In this document: positions 6,898 to 14,404 of the stretch, in pieces
Layout: every line of letters starts with the position of its first letter
How positions within the stretch are numbered: the first letter of the stretch is position 1
From: Clostridiales bacterium
GTDB taxonomy: Bacteria; Bacillota; Clostridia; Oscillospirales; Acutalibacteraceae
Assembly (NCBI GenBank): GCA_021202245.1
Contig: JAJQDK010000151.1
Location: 1 to 14,484, forward strand
Direction: 5' to 3'
DNA: 14,484 bases
Notes under the pieces: model-generated
Databases searched by the model: none
What the model saw: the letters and a program-made list of their open reading frames with translations, nothing else
Told to the model about the DNA's origin: nothing
Translations under genes and position numbers: made by a program

Positions 6898-8529
6898 TCA
6901 AGACTGAGTTGTTGACTGTTCTTCCTTGCCCTTGCTGACAATTACGGTGACTGTTGAGCCGTACTCAAGCGTGTCCCCTGCCTCATTGCTCTTGTAGCCT
7001 ATTACTCTGCCCTCGGCAACGGTGTCGCTGTATACGTATTCAGCCGTAGCAAGCAAGCCCTTGTCGGCAAGATCGGCTGCAACATCGTCGAGCTTTTCGC
7101 CCTCAACCTCGGGCAACTCACGCATTTGAGAACCCAAGCTGATTGTAATGCTGATTGTAATAACGTCCTCCTGCTCAACCTTGGAGCCGGCAGCGGGACT
7201 TTGCGACATTACAAGTCCCTCAGCGTACTCGTCGCTGTACTCATCGGTGTAGCTTCTGTATACGGTAACGCTGTCGTCGGCTTCGTCAGCCTCAAAAACC
7301 TCTTCATAGGTCATACCTAGATAGTCGGGAACGGTTTCGCCCGTCCACTCGGTGCTTTCGGTTGAATCGGCTGTATTGTCGGAGCTGTTGTCAAAAAGCC
7401 CTGAAAGCGGATTCTGCATAAGCCAAAATGCACCGGCAATGCCGAGCACAAGCACTGTTATTGCAGCCGCAATAACGGTAATGGAAGTACGTGACATTCC
7501 GTTTTTGTTCTTCTTACGCTTTTCCTCCTTGGCAAGATTCATACTTGCCGTGCGAGAAATTTCATCCTGAATTGCCTTAGCAGTGTGTGCAACGGAAAGC
7601 TGAGAGCGAAGCTCATCAAAATCGGTAATTCTGTTTTCACGCTCAACCTGCAAGCCGTTTGCCAATGCAGAAACAACGTGCGGAGGCAGACGCTTGACCG
7701 TGGTTGTGCTCATCAAGAGTCTGCTGTCCTTTTGACGCTCTACTGCGTTCTTGGGCAAATGACCCGTCAGCGCATAAAACAAGGTGGCGCAAAAGCCGTA
7801 AATATCAGTAATATCATCAAGCGGAAAATTGTCGGTATACTGTTCGGGAGCTGCGCAGCCTGAAAAAAGCTGCGACTTTAACGTAGTTCCTCTCTTGCGT
7901 TCATTTTCGGTTGAAAAACCCGAAATTTTAATTTTGCCCGAAGCGGTGATGTACATATTTTTAGGCGCAATGGCATAATGACCCACGCCGCGCTTATGAA
8001 GAGCCTCGAGCGCAGAAATGACAGGCATAAACAGAGGGCGCGCTATATCCCAGTCAAGGTGGCCGCTGCTCCTTTCGATATACTCCTCAAAGGGGATTAA
8101 ATCCTCATTTTCCTCTATGACATAAACAGTGTTGTTTTCCTCAAAAATATTATGAACATTCATAAGAGCGGAAAGCTCACGAAGCTCTGCAAGAATGCTG
8201 TAGTAATTTACAAAGTCATCCTTCATCTTGCGGTAGACAAGACGATCCTCATAATTAACCTTAACCTCGGTTGTATCCTGCTCTCTGCTGAAAAGTCCTA
8301 TAGGCAAAAATTCACATACAATCACGACATCGCCGGTTTGCTTATCATAGCTGATGTAGCGTGTACTCTCGCCGTTTGTATCAATACCCTCTCCCACAAT
8401 GTATCTGTTGGAAAGAACGGTGCCATATGGTAAAAACGGTGCATGTTGTTTTTCTGAATTATCAAAACCGCAGGACGGACAAACCCTGTTGCCGCCAATC
8501 TCCTGCATACAACCCATACACAATGACAT
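6898..8529 (-). CDS. Membrane pseudokinase with zinc ribbon and two PASTA repeats
   Basis: This 543-residue protein is probably a cell-wall sensing receptor without kinase activity. Residues 4-20 form a zinc ribbon (Cys4, Cys7, Cys17, Cys20). Residues about 34-314 follow the serine/threonine kinase fold, aligning with the TGxVVAIKEYFP, HRDISPxN and IDFG signatures of zinc-ribbon kinases. All three catalytic motifs are changed: the VAIK lysine is Cys72 (VVIVCEFLP), HRD is HYA (184-186, Ala for the catalytic Asp) and DFG is GFS (204-206). The glycine loop is also degraded. Structural landmarks remain, such as AAPEQY (226-231) and DIYGFCATLFYALTG. A basic stretch precedes a single membrane segment (about 350-371), then an acidic Ser/Thr linker and two PASTA repeats (about 398-464 and 469-533), predicted outside. 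The ATG at 8529 has GGAG 12 bases upstream; a TTG at 8547 lacks a site. Ligand and partner are unknown. Confidence 0.85.
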   Translation of the reverse strand: MSLCMGCMQEIGGNRVCPSCGFDNSEKQHAPFLPYGTVLSNRYIVGEGIDTNGESTRYISYDKQTGDVVIVCEFLPIGLFSREQDTTEVKVNYEDRLVYRKMKDDFVNYYSILAELRELSALMNVHNIFEENNTVYVIEENEDLIPFEEYIERSSGHLDWDIARPLFMPVISALEALHKRGVGHYAIAPKNMYITASGKIKISGFSTENERKRGTTLKSQLFSGCAAPEQYTDNFPLDDITDIYGFCATLFYALTGHLPKNAVERQKDSRLLMSTTTVKRLPPHVVSALANGLQVERENRITDFDELRSQLSVAHTAKAIQDEISRTASMNLAKEEKRKKNKNGMSRTSITVIAAAITVLVLGIAGAFWLMQNPLSGLFDNSSDNTADSTESTEWTGETVPDYLGMTYEEVFEADEADDSVTVYRSYTDEYSDEYAEGLVMSQSPAAGSKVEQEDVITISITISLGSQMRELPEVEGEKLDDVAADLADKGLLATAEYVYSDTVAEGRVIGYKSNEAGDTLEYGSTVTVIVSKGKEEQSTTQS

Positions 8530-8577
8530 AACTGAATTCAACTCCAAATAACTTTAAAACTTATTTTGTATAAAAGA

Positions 8578-8607
8578 ATTATAGCACAAGTTTTTTATTC
8601 TTTTCAA
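8578..8607 (-). promoter_or_regulatory. Promoter of the PASTA pseudokinase gene
   Basis: On the minus strand TTGAAA (8607-8602) and TATAAT (8583-8578) are separated by 18 bases. This is a near-consensus housekeeping promoter and the best in the window. A start near 8571 gives a leader of about 40 bases to the ATG at 8529. The gene therefore appears to be transcribed separately from the prkC operon. Confidence 0.7.
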
Positions 8608-8685
8608 GATTTAAAAGTGTCATTATAATTACAATATTGTTATACTGAAAAGCAAAATAATACAATATAAAATGCAAAATAATAT

Positions 8686-8761
8686 TGGTGGAGATAACGG
8701 GGCTCGAACCCGTGACCTTTTGACTGCCAGTCAAACGCTCTCCCAGCTGAGCTATACCCCC
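8686..8761 (-). tRNA. tRNA-Ala (anticodon GGC)
   Basis: The minus strand folds into a complete 76-base cloverleaf. The acceptor stem pairs GGGGGTA (8761-8755) with TATCTCC, including the G3-U70 wobble that marks alanine tRNAs. The D arm is GCTC/GAGC. The anticodon stem is TTTGA/TCAAA with loop CTGGCAG, giving anticodon GGC. The T arm is ACGGG-TTCGAGC-CCCGT. Discriminator A73 is followed by a genomically encoded CCA (8688-8686). GGC reads GCC and GCU alanine codons. It lies 81 bases downstream of thiN on the same strand. TATAAT-like boxes at 8789-8784 and 8781-8776 could serve a promoter of its own, though no good -35 is seen. Confidence 0.97.
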
Positions 8762-8842
8762 ACATAGTGATACGTATAATATGATTATACACAATATATT
8801 CGGATTTTACCTTACATAAAAGAATATTAAAAAATATTTTAT

Positions 8843-9478
8843 TTAAATTACAGAATTTGACAAAATAATCATAAGTATTGCATTTCCGTCATAAATGTTA
8901 ATTTTTGCCTTATCGGAAGTAAATACATTTGAAACGCCTCGGGGAAAATTGCTTTTAAGATATTGACGGTTCAAAGGATATTCCGCTCCCTCATAGGAAA
9001 CGCAAACCTCGCTGCAGCCGAACGGAAAAAGCGAAAACGTCTTGCCCTCCAAGCAATTAAATTCGTACTCACCCTTGGGCAAATACTCTATTCTCTCATA
9101 TTCTGAAAGCAAAACTCCCCAACCGCCCTTTTCGTAAATATATTGCAGTGCAGACAGATTGGCGTAGGTATGGTCAAGCCTTCCGCCGAGCCCGCCGAGG
9201 ATGGTGATAAGCTTAAAGCCGCGCTTAAAGGCAATGTCTATGGCGTGCAAAGTATCTGTATCATCTTTATGCTTGCTGAGCGGAATAGTTTCGTGATTAT
9301 TAAAATTATTTCCTGTATATGAATCAAAGTCGCCGACTATTATATTGGGCTTGACCCCCGATTCCATAGCATAGCGATATCCCTTGTCGGCACAAATAAC
9401 AAAATCATCGTCCTTGACAAAGTCCTCTACAAAATCAAAATCAATGTAGGGCGAGCCTGCAATAATTATACAACGCAT
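8843..9478 (-). CDS. thiN: Thiamine pyrophosphokinase
   Basis: ThiN transfers pyrophosphate from ATP to thiamine to make the cofactor thiamine diphosphate in the cytoplasm. The 211-residue product has the usual length and the family motifs: ADKGY (30-34), GDFDS (49-53), the acidic KDDTD (71-75) and GGLGGRLDH (95-103). The C-terminal half forms the thiamine-binding beta domain. The ATG at 9478 is preceded by a strong AAGGAGT. It is the last protein gene of the rsmB-to-thiN run. The gap to rsgA is 58 bases; rpe, which stands between them in Bacillus subtilis, is missing. No TPP riboswitch is visible, as expected for an internal operon gene. Confidence 0.95.
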   Translation of the reverse strand: MRCIIIAGSPYIDFDFVEDFVKDDDFVICADKGYRYAMESGVKPNIIVGDFDSYTGNNFNNHETIPLSKHKDDTDTLHAIDIAFKRGFKLITILGGLGGRLDHTYANLSALQYIYEKGGWGVLLSEYERIEYLPKGEYEFNCLEGKTFSLFPFGCSEVCVSYEGAEYPLNRQYLKSNFPRGVSNVFTSDKAKINIYDGNAILMIILSNSVI

Positions 9479-9536
9479 TTTTACTCCTTATCTGATATCC
9501 CCGATTTTCCCGCAGCCGAAGCAGGCGCAGGTTAAA

Positions 9537-10430
9537 TCAAGTCTGCTTTAGCTTCCACTTCTTTATATCCTTAACCTCATTGTACATGGCAACATAGCTT
9601 TGATGACGTGTTTTTTCAATATCGCCGTCAGCTACAGCCTGCAAAATCCTGCAACCGTCCTCGCAGGTGTGAGAACAGGAAGCGTATTTGCAGCAGCCCA
9701 AATAATATTCAAAATCAGGAAAGCAATACGCAAGCCTATCCTTGTCTATCATCTCATATCGCTGCAGGTCTACGGAGGAAAAGCCCGGTGTATCGGCAAC
9801 AAAGCAGTTATCAATTTCAAAGAGCTCCACGGTTCTTGTGGTGTGCCTGCCTCTGCCGAGCTTTTTGCTTATCTCGCCCGTTTGCAGACTGAGCTTTGGA
9901 AACAGAGCGTTGATAAGCGTTGACTTGCCCACTCCGCTGTTGCCTGAAAATGCTGAGGTTTTATTCGACATATATGCCCTCAAGTCTTTGATTTCGCTCA
10001 TATCACAGGGTGAGTATTGAAACACCTTGATGCCCGAATTTCTGTAAATTTTTGCAATTTCATCACCGTTTTTTAAATCATTTTTTGAAATGACTATTAC
10101 CGGTTCAATATTTTTGCTGACCGCAGAAGCAATCATCTTATCAATAACAAGATAATTTGGCGATGGATCAATAGTGGAGCAGACAATAATCAGCAGGTCG
10201 ATATTTGCAAGGGGCGGACGTTTCAGCTCATTTTGACGGGGAAAATATACCTTTTCCAAAACGCAGTAGCCCTCATCCGGAACGGATACATGTACAGAAT
10301 CTCCCACAAGCGGAGTTACACCGCTTTGACGAAAGCTTCCTCTTGCCTTACATTCAAAGTCCTCTTCGTTACAGCGGACATAGTAAAATCCTCCGACTAT
10401 TTTCATTAAAATGCCGTCTGCATATCTCAT
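9537..10430 (-). CDS. rsgA: Ribosome small subunit-dependent GTPase A
   Basis: RsgA (YloQ/YjeQ) is a late assembly factor of the 30S subunit. The 297-residue protein has an N-terminal OB fold (about 1-70) and then the circularly permuted GTPase order that defines the family: G4 SKND (115-118), G1 GNSGVGKST (163-171), a switch region GRGRHTTR (192-199) and G3 DTPG (213-216). The C-terminal zinc site is Cys247-x4-Cys252-x-His254-x5-Cys260. The ATG at 10430 lies one base after the prkC stop (TAA-T-ATG) and gives the usual RsgA beginning (MRYADGILMKIVGGFYYV). An upstream TTG at 10478 would overlap prkC by almost 50 bases and is unlikely. Close spacing implies coupling with prkC; in B. subtilis PrkC is reported to phosphorylate this GTPase. 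Confidence 0.95.
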   Translation of the reverse strand: MRYADGILMKIVGGFYYVRCNEEDFECKARGSFRQSGVTPLVGDSVHVSVPDEGYCVLEKVYFPRQNELKRPPLANIDLLIIVCSTIDPSPNYLVIDKMIASAVSKNIEPVIVISKNDLKNGDEIAKIYRNSGIKVFQYSPCDMSEIKDLRAYMSNKTSAFSGNSGVGKSTLINALFPKLSLQTGEISKKLGRGRHTTRTVELFEIDNCFVADTPGFSSVDLQRYEMIDKDRLAYCFPDFEYYLGCCKYASCSHTCEDGCRILQAVADGDIEKTRHQSYVAMYNEVKDIKKWKLKQT

Positions 10431-10431
10431 A

Positions 10432-12549
10432 TTACCATTCAATCTCTTCTTCTTCCTCGGCCTCAGTGTACTCTTCAACCGGTTCCTCGGTTTCCTCGGG
10501 CACTGTTACCTCGGTTGTTTCTTCTTCAGTTTCCGGCTCTGTTTCGGGCGGAGCGGTGGTGGCGTAAGCGTATTCATATGCTGCGGTTTCCGATGCTGAG
10601 CCGCTTGAATAATCTATATAATATTCCCGATAAACCTCACCGTCAAGCTGAATCACTACGGTTGAGGTGCCCGTGCCCGTCAATTCGAGAGTGTAGGTTT
10701 TGTTGTATTGGGGCATAAGCGTTTTTGAATACTGAGAGTCAACAACGCCGTCTATAATTACCGTCATTTCCACCGAGTCCTCAACGTCCGAAGGCAAATC
10801 AACATAGACGGATACGGTGTTCTCGTCATATTTGCCGGAGCTTACGGTCAGCGTAACAACAGAGCCTACGTCAACCTTACCGTACTGCAAAGGCGACATT
10901 CCAAGCACAGTGTCCTTTGCCTCGCGGCTTGTGTCGTCGTACACGGTTTCTACGGTGAGTCCCAGCTCCTCAAGCTTGGACTTTGCCTCCGAAAGGACAT
11001 AGTCCTCAACCGACGGAAGCGTTACCTGCTCGGTACGCTCGCCGTTGGCAATGTAGATATAAACGGTGGAGCCGATAGTCGTCTTTACACCTGCTGTCGG
11101 GAATGATTCAATAACATAGCCCTTAGGCGTTTTGGTGTTTTCAACATACATAACCTCGGTCATAAGGTTCTTTTCACTGAGCGCCTCTGTAGCCTCGCTC
11201 TCGGAATAATTGGTAACAAAGGGTACCGAAACCTCGGTATCGGTGCCGTTGACGGTCAGGGTAATTGTGGAGCCTGTTTTTACCTTCATCGATCCTGCTT
11301 CGGGATCCTGGTCGAGTATTACGCCCATTTCCTGAGAGGAATCGTATTTACTCTTGATTTCAAAAACAAAGTCGTTTTCGTTATCCTCCTGAGCTTCAAC
11401 TAAGGTTTTGCCCACGTAATCGGGCACGTCAACATCCTTGGCCTGCGATGAGGAACAGCCTCTGAACAGCGCCAAAACGAAGAATACAGCGCACACAAGT
11501 ACAGCAGCAATTATAATTCCCTTTACGGCATAATAAGACGGTCCGTGAGTTTTTTGTGCATCTTCCTCATCGTCGTCATCGTCATCATTATCCTTGGTGT
11601 AGTCGGTCTTATCAACCGTCTTGGTGTCGCTCTTTTTAGCGTCCTTAATAGAATTTACAAATTTTGTAGGCTGATTGTCAACAAACGAAGAGCCGTAATC
11701 AAAAACAATGGACGGATTAAGCAAAAAGCGCTCAATATCGCTGAGCATTTCGGCAGCGGAGCTGTAACGCTTTGAGGGGTCCTTTTCCATTGCCTTCATA
11801 GTAATTTGCTCAAGACCGATGGGTATTCCGGGGTTGACCTCACGGGGACGCTTGGGGGTGGACTGAAGCTGCATGAGTGCAACGCTTACAGCGCTTTCTC
11901 CGTCAAAAGGAAGTTTGCCCGTCAGCATTTCGTAAAGCATAACGCCTACGGAGTAAATGTCTGTTTTGCCGTCGGTGGCATCTCCCCTTGCCTGCTCGGG
12001 AGCAATGTAATGCACCGAACCTATCGCCTGCTCGGTCATGGTGCGTGTGGCTTTGTCGGAAAAGCGCGCAATGCCGAAGTCGGTCACCTTTATGGTGCCG
12101 TCCTGAAGCAGCATAATATTCTGAGGCTTTATGTCACGGTGTACAATTCCGCACTCGTGGGCGTGCTGCAAAGCCTTTAATATCTGTGTGGTGAAGTGCA
12201 GCGCATCCTTGCTCTCTATTATTCCCTGACGGTCTATATATTCCTTTAAGGTAATGCCGTCAATATATTCCATTACAATATACTGTATCATATCGCCGAA
12301 GCTTACGTCGTAAACCTTGACTATGTTCTGGTGAGAAAGCATTGCAATGGCTTTTGATTCGTTTTTGAAGCGGCGTATAAATTCCTCGTTGTTGAGAAAT
12401 TCGTCCTTCAAAATCTTTATGGCAACCTCACGGTCGTCCACGGTATCGGTACAGCGGTAAACATTTGCCATACCGCCCACTCCGATAAGCTCGTGAATTT
12501 CATAACGCCCGTCAAGTCGTTTGCCTATATATTTATCCAATACGGTCAC
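10432..12549 (-). CDS. prkC: PASTA-domain serine/threonine protein kinase PrkC/PknB
   Basis: This 705-residue membrane kinase senses cell-wall state in Firmicutes. The cytoplasmic kinase (about 13-275) is intact: glycine loop IGVGGMANVY, VAIK lysine Lys45, HRDIKPQN (137-144, Asp139), DFG (157-159), a Thr/Ser-rich activation loop (166-178) and APEQARG (183-189). A linker with an Asp/Glu run (322-330) leads to one membrane segment (about 343-362). Three PASTA repeats (about 373-435, 439-503, 508-572) follow outside, then a beta-rich domain (575-648) like the Ig-like cap of staphylococcal PrkC, and an acidic Thr/Pro tail (about 664-705). The GTG at 12549 has AAGGA seven bases upstream; a TTG at 12540 is the alternative. 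It starts 10 bases after prpC stops. Confidence 0.95.
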   Translation of the reverse strand: MTVLDKYIGKRLDGRYEIHELIGVGGMANVYRCTDTVDDREVAIKILKDEFLNNEEFIRRFKNESKAIAMLSHQNIVKVYDVSFGDMIQYIVMEYIDGITLKEYIDRQGIIESKDALHFTTQILKALQHAHECGIVHRDIKPQNIMLLQDGTIKVTDFGIARFSDKATRTMTEQAIGSVHYIAPEQARGDATDGKTDIYSVGVMLYEMLTGKLPFDGESAVSVALMQLQSTPKRPREVNPGIPIGLEQITMKAMEKDPSKRYSSAAEMLSDIERFLLNPSIVFDYGSSFVDNQPTKFVNSIKDAKKSDTKTVDKTDYTKDNDDDDDDEEDAQKTHGPSYYAVKGIIIAAVLVCAVFFVLALFRGCSSSQAKDVDVPDYVGKTLVEAQEDNENDFVFEIKSKYDSSQEMGVILDQDPEAGSMKVKTGSTITLTVNGTDTEVSVPFVTNYSESEATEALSEKNLMTEVMYVENTKTPKGYVIESFPTAGVKTTIGSTVYIYIANGERTEQVTLPSVEDYVLSEAKSKLEELGLTVETVYDDTSREAKDTVLGMSPLQYGKVDVGSVVTLTVSSGKYDENTVSVYVDLPSDVEDSVEMTVIIDGVVDSQYSKTLMPQYNKTYTLELTGTGTSTVVIQLDGEVYREYYIDYSSGSASETAAYEYAYATTAPPETEPETEEETTEVTVPEETEEPVEEYTEAEEEEEIEW

Positions 12550-12559
12550 TCTCCAATCC

Positions 12560-13285
12560 TTAATAAACTACTGTGGCAGTAATATTATCGGTGCCGCCGT
12601 TTTCTTTAGCCTTGGAAACAAGCTTTTCTATTAGAAATTCTCCGCGGTTCTCATGGCATATTTTTACCATATCACCCGTGGTTACGCAGTTTGAAAGTCC
12701 GTCGGTACATATCAGCAATACATCGCCATAAATAAAGTTAGCTTCAATGTAATCGAGCCTTACAGACGGCTTTATGCCGAGCGCTCTCGTGATAAAATTC
12801 TTGTTAGGGTGAGTTTGCGCCTGTTCATAGGTGATTTCTCCGCGGCGAACCATTTCCTGCACAAACGAATCGTCAGCGGTGAGCTGACGGATTTTTCCGC
12901 CCCTTATTGCATAAGTACGACTGTCGCCTACGTGAACAACGTGAACCGTGGTGTCTTTTACAAAGACAAATTCGCAGGTGGTGCCCATTCCGGCAAGCGC
13001 AGGGTCTTCGGTTGAAAGCTCAAAAATCTTCATATTGGCATTTACTACTATTTCAGCCATAAGCTCGCCGATCTGTTCCTTGGTCATATCTTCCTTGTAC
13101 AAATCGGTAATCTTCGTACTTATGTACTCTACCGCAGTTGCACTTGCAATATTTCCGCCGTTTGCACCTCCCATTCCGTCACATACTACCGCCCAAACAC
13201 AGCTGGGAGAAATAACTCCGAAGCGGCAGTCGTCCTGATTTTGAGTGCGAACAAGCCCAATGTCACTTTTGCTGAAAACTTCCAA
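12560..13285 (-). CDS. prpC: PP2C-type serine/threonine protein phosphatase PrpC
   Basis: PrpC (Stp) removes phosphate from PrkC and its substrates. The 241-residue protein is a minimal PP2C domain with the metal-binding motifs DIGLVRTQNQDD (Asp18), VCDGMGG (Asp36), GMGTT (99-103), HVGDSR (118-123), CTDGLS (Asp195) and GGTDNIT (Asp233). The start is the TTG at 13285. It is decided by AAGGAGG, 8 bases upstream inside the last codons of rlmN, and by the fact that the protein then begins MEVFSKSDIG as in the family; no suitable ATG exists. The rlmN stop and this start are one base apart, so translation is coupled. prkC follows after 10 bases, giving a co-expressed phosphatase/kinase pair. Confidence 0.95.
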   Translation of the reverse strand: MEVFSKSDIGLVRTQNQDDCRFGVISPSCVWAVVCDGMGGANGGNIASATAVEYISTKITDLYKEDMTKEQIGELMAEIVVNANMKIFELSTEDPALAGMGTTCEFVFVKDTTVHVVHVGDSRTYAIRGGKIRQLTADDSFVQEMVRRGEITYEQAQTHPNKNFITRALGIKPSVRLDYIEANFIYGDVLLICTDGLSNCVTTGDMVKICHENRGEFLIEKLVSKAKENGGTDNITATVVY

Positions 13286-13286
13286 G

Positions 13287-14330
13287 TTATTTACCTCCTT
13301 CTTCTAAATGGTTTCGTTTAAGCTGACCGCAGGAAGCGTTTATGTCGCTACCGAGGGTACGCCTCACCGTTGCAGCAATATTTTTTTCCGAAAGAATACG
13401 CACAAAGGCTTGCTGTCTTTCAATATTGCTCCTTATATATCCTGTTCCCTGCACGGTGTTCACGGGAATCAGATTAACGTGGCAGCACATACCGCTCAGC
13501 TTCTGCGCAAGCTCTCTTGCATTGTCGTCGCTGTCGTTTACGCCGTGTATCATAGAATACTCAAACGTAACACGTCTGCCCGTTATTTTAAAATAATCAC
13601 GGCACGCCTGTAATAATTCTTCCATAGAATATTTACGTGCAATCGGCATAGTTTTTTGCCGTATCTCATCATTCGGCGCGTGAAGCGACACCGAGAGAGT
13701 AATACCGAGATGCAGATCGGCAAGCTCGTAGATTTTCGGGACGATGCCGCAGGTTGAAAGCGTAATATGCCGCATACCTATATTAAGTCCGTCATCCGAC
13801 GAAACGAGCTTAAAAAAATTAACCGTATTATCAAAATTATCAAGCGGTTCTCCCATTCCCATCAAAACAACATTTGATATTCTGATGCCGAGGTCGCTTT
13901 GAGCGCTTTCAATCTGATTGAGCATCTCGGAGGGTGTAAGACTGCGTGAAAAACCGCTTTTGCCCGTTGCGCAAAATGTACAGCCCATTTTACAGCCTAC
14001 CTGAGTTGATATACAAATTGAGTAGCCGTGCCTGTATCTCATTACGACCGATTCAACACATTCTCCGTCATTGAAAGAAAACAGGTACTTCACTGTTCTA
14101 TCATACCTTGAAATAAGTTTTTTTGCAATATTTGCAACAGAAATGTAACAACTTGCCCGAAGAAATTCACGTAAATTTCTCGGAATATTCGTCATTTCGT
14201 CAAAATTCGTCACGCCCTTGACGAGCCAATCGTGAATTTGCTTTGCCCTGAACTTGGGATAACCGTTTTGAACAATTAAATCGGTAAGCTGCGAAAGAGT
14301 CATTGATTTTATGTCTGCAAGCGTATTCAA
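13287..14330 (-). CDS. rlmN: Dual-specificity 23S rRNA A2503 / tRNA A37 C2-methyltransferase
   Basis: RlmN is a radical SAM enzyme that methylates C2 of A2503 in the peptidyl transferase centre and, in some bacteria, A37 of tRNAs. Numbered from the TTG at 14330, the 347-residue protein has the N-terminal accessory domain (SMTLSQLTDL...KFRAKQIHDWL), the 4Fe-4S motif Cys113-x3-Cys117-x2-Cys120 (CKMGCTFC), the SAM-contacting GEP in MGMGEPLDN and the methyl-carrying Cys334 in NASCGQL. Both cysteines of the ping-pong mechanism are present. TTG at 14330 is preferred because GAGGG (14338-14342) lies 7 bases upstream; TTG at 14336 is only one base from that site. The start lies just after the old rsmB stop, and the end overlaps the prpC ribosome binding site. 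Confidence 0.95.
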   Translation of the reverse strand: MNTLADIKSMTLSQLTDLIVQNGYPKFRAKQIHDWLVKGVTNFDEMTNIPRNLREFLRASCYISVANIAKKLISRYDRTVKYLFSFNDGECVESVVMRYRHGYSICISTQVGCKMGCTFCATGKSGFSRSLTPSEMLNQIESAQSDLGIRISNVVLMGMGEPLDNFDNTVNFFKLVSSDDGLNIGMRHITLSTCGIVPKIYELADLHLGITLSVSLHAPNDEIRQKTMPIARKYSMEELLQACRDYFKITGRRVTFEYSMIHGVNDSDDNARELAQKLSGMCCHVNLIPVNTVQGTGYIRSNIERQQAFVRILSEKNIAATVRRTLGSDINASCGQLKRNHLEEGGK

Positions 14331-14332
14331 AA

Positions 14333-14404
14333 TCAAACCCTCTTTCCGAATAAAGCAAAGTAAAAGCCGTCCGTGCCCGATGTGTGGGGCATAAGAGGAA
14401 TTTC
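14333..14404 (-). pseudogene. rsmB: Conserved C-terminal end of rsmB, cut off by an in-frame TGA
   Basis: This stretch encodes 23 residues ending in a TGA at 14335-14333. They include MPHTSGTDGFYFALF, the very conserved C-terminus of 16S rRNA m5C967 methyltransferase RsmB. It is in the same frame as the upstream rsmB sequence but separated from it by a TGA at 14407-14405. Either the gene is truncated, the TGA is read through, or there is a sequence error. Its conserved form argues that any mutation is recent. Confidence 0.6.

Noticed and set aside
8579..8794. A 71-codon minus-strand frame across the tRNA.
   Set aside because: It is the tRNA-Ala gene read as protein; the cloverleaf is complete and the frame has no ribosome binding site.
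9537..10478. An earlier TTG start for rsgA at 10478.
   Set aside because: It would overlap prkC by 47 bases and add a lysine-rich extension not typical of RsgA, while the ATG at 10430 gives the normal N-terminus.
11222..12549. Long open frames on the plus strand opposite prkC.
   Set aside because: They lack ribosome binding sites and protein-like composition, and lie opposite well-conserved kinase and PASTA coding sequence; they reflect codon bias of the real gene.
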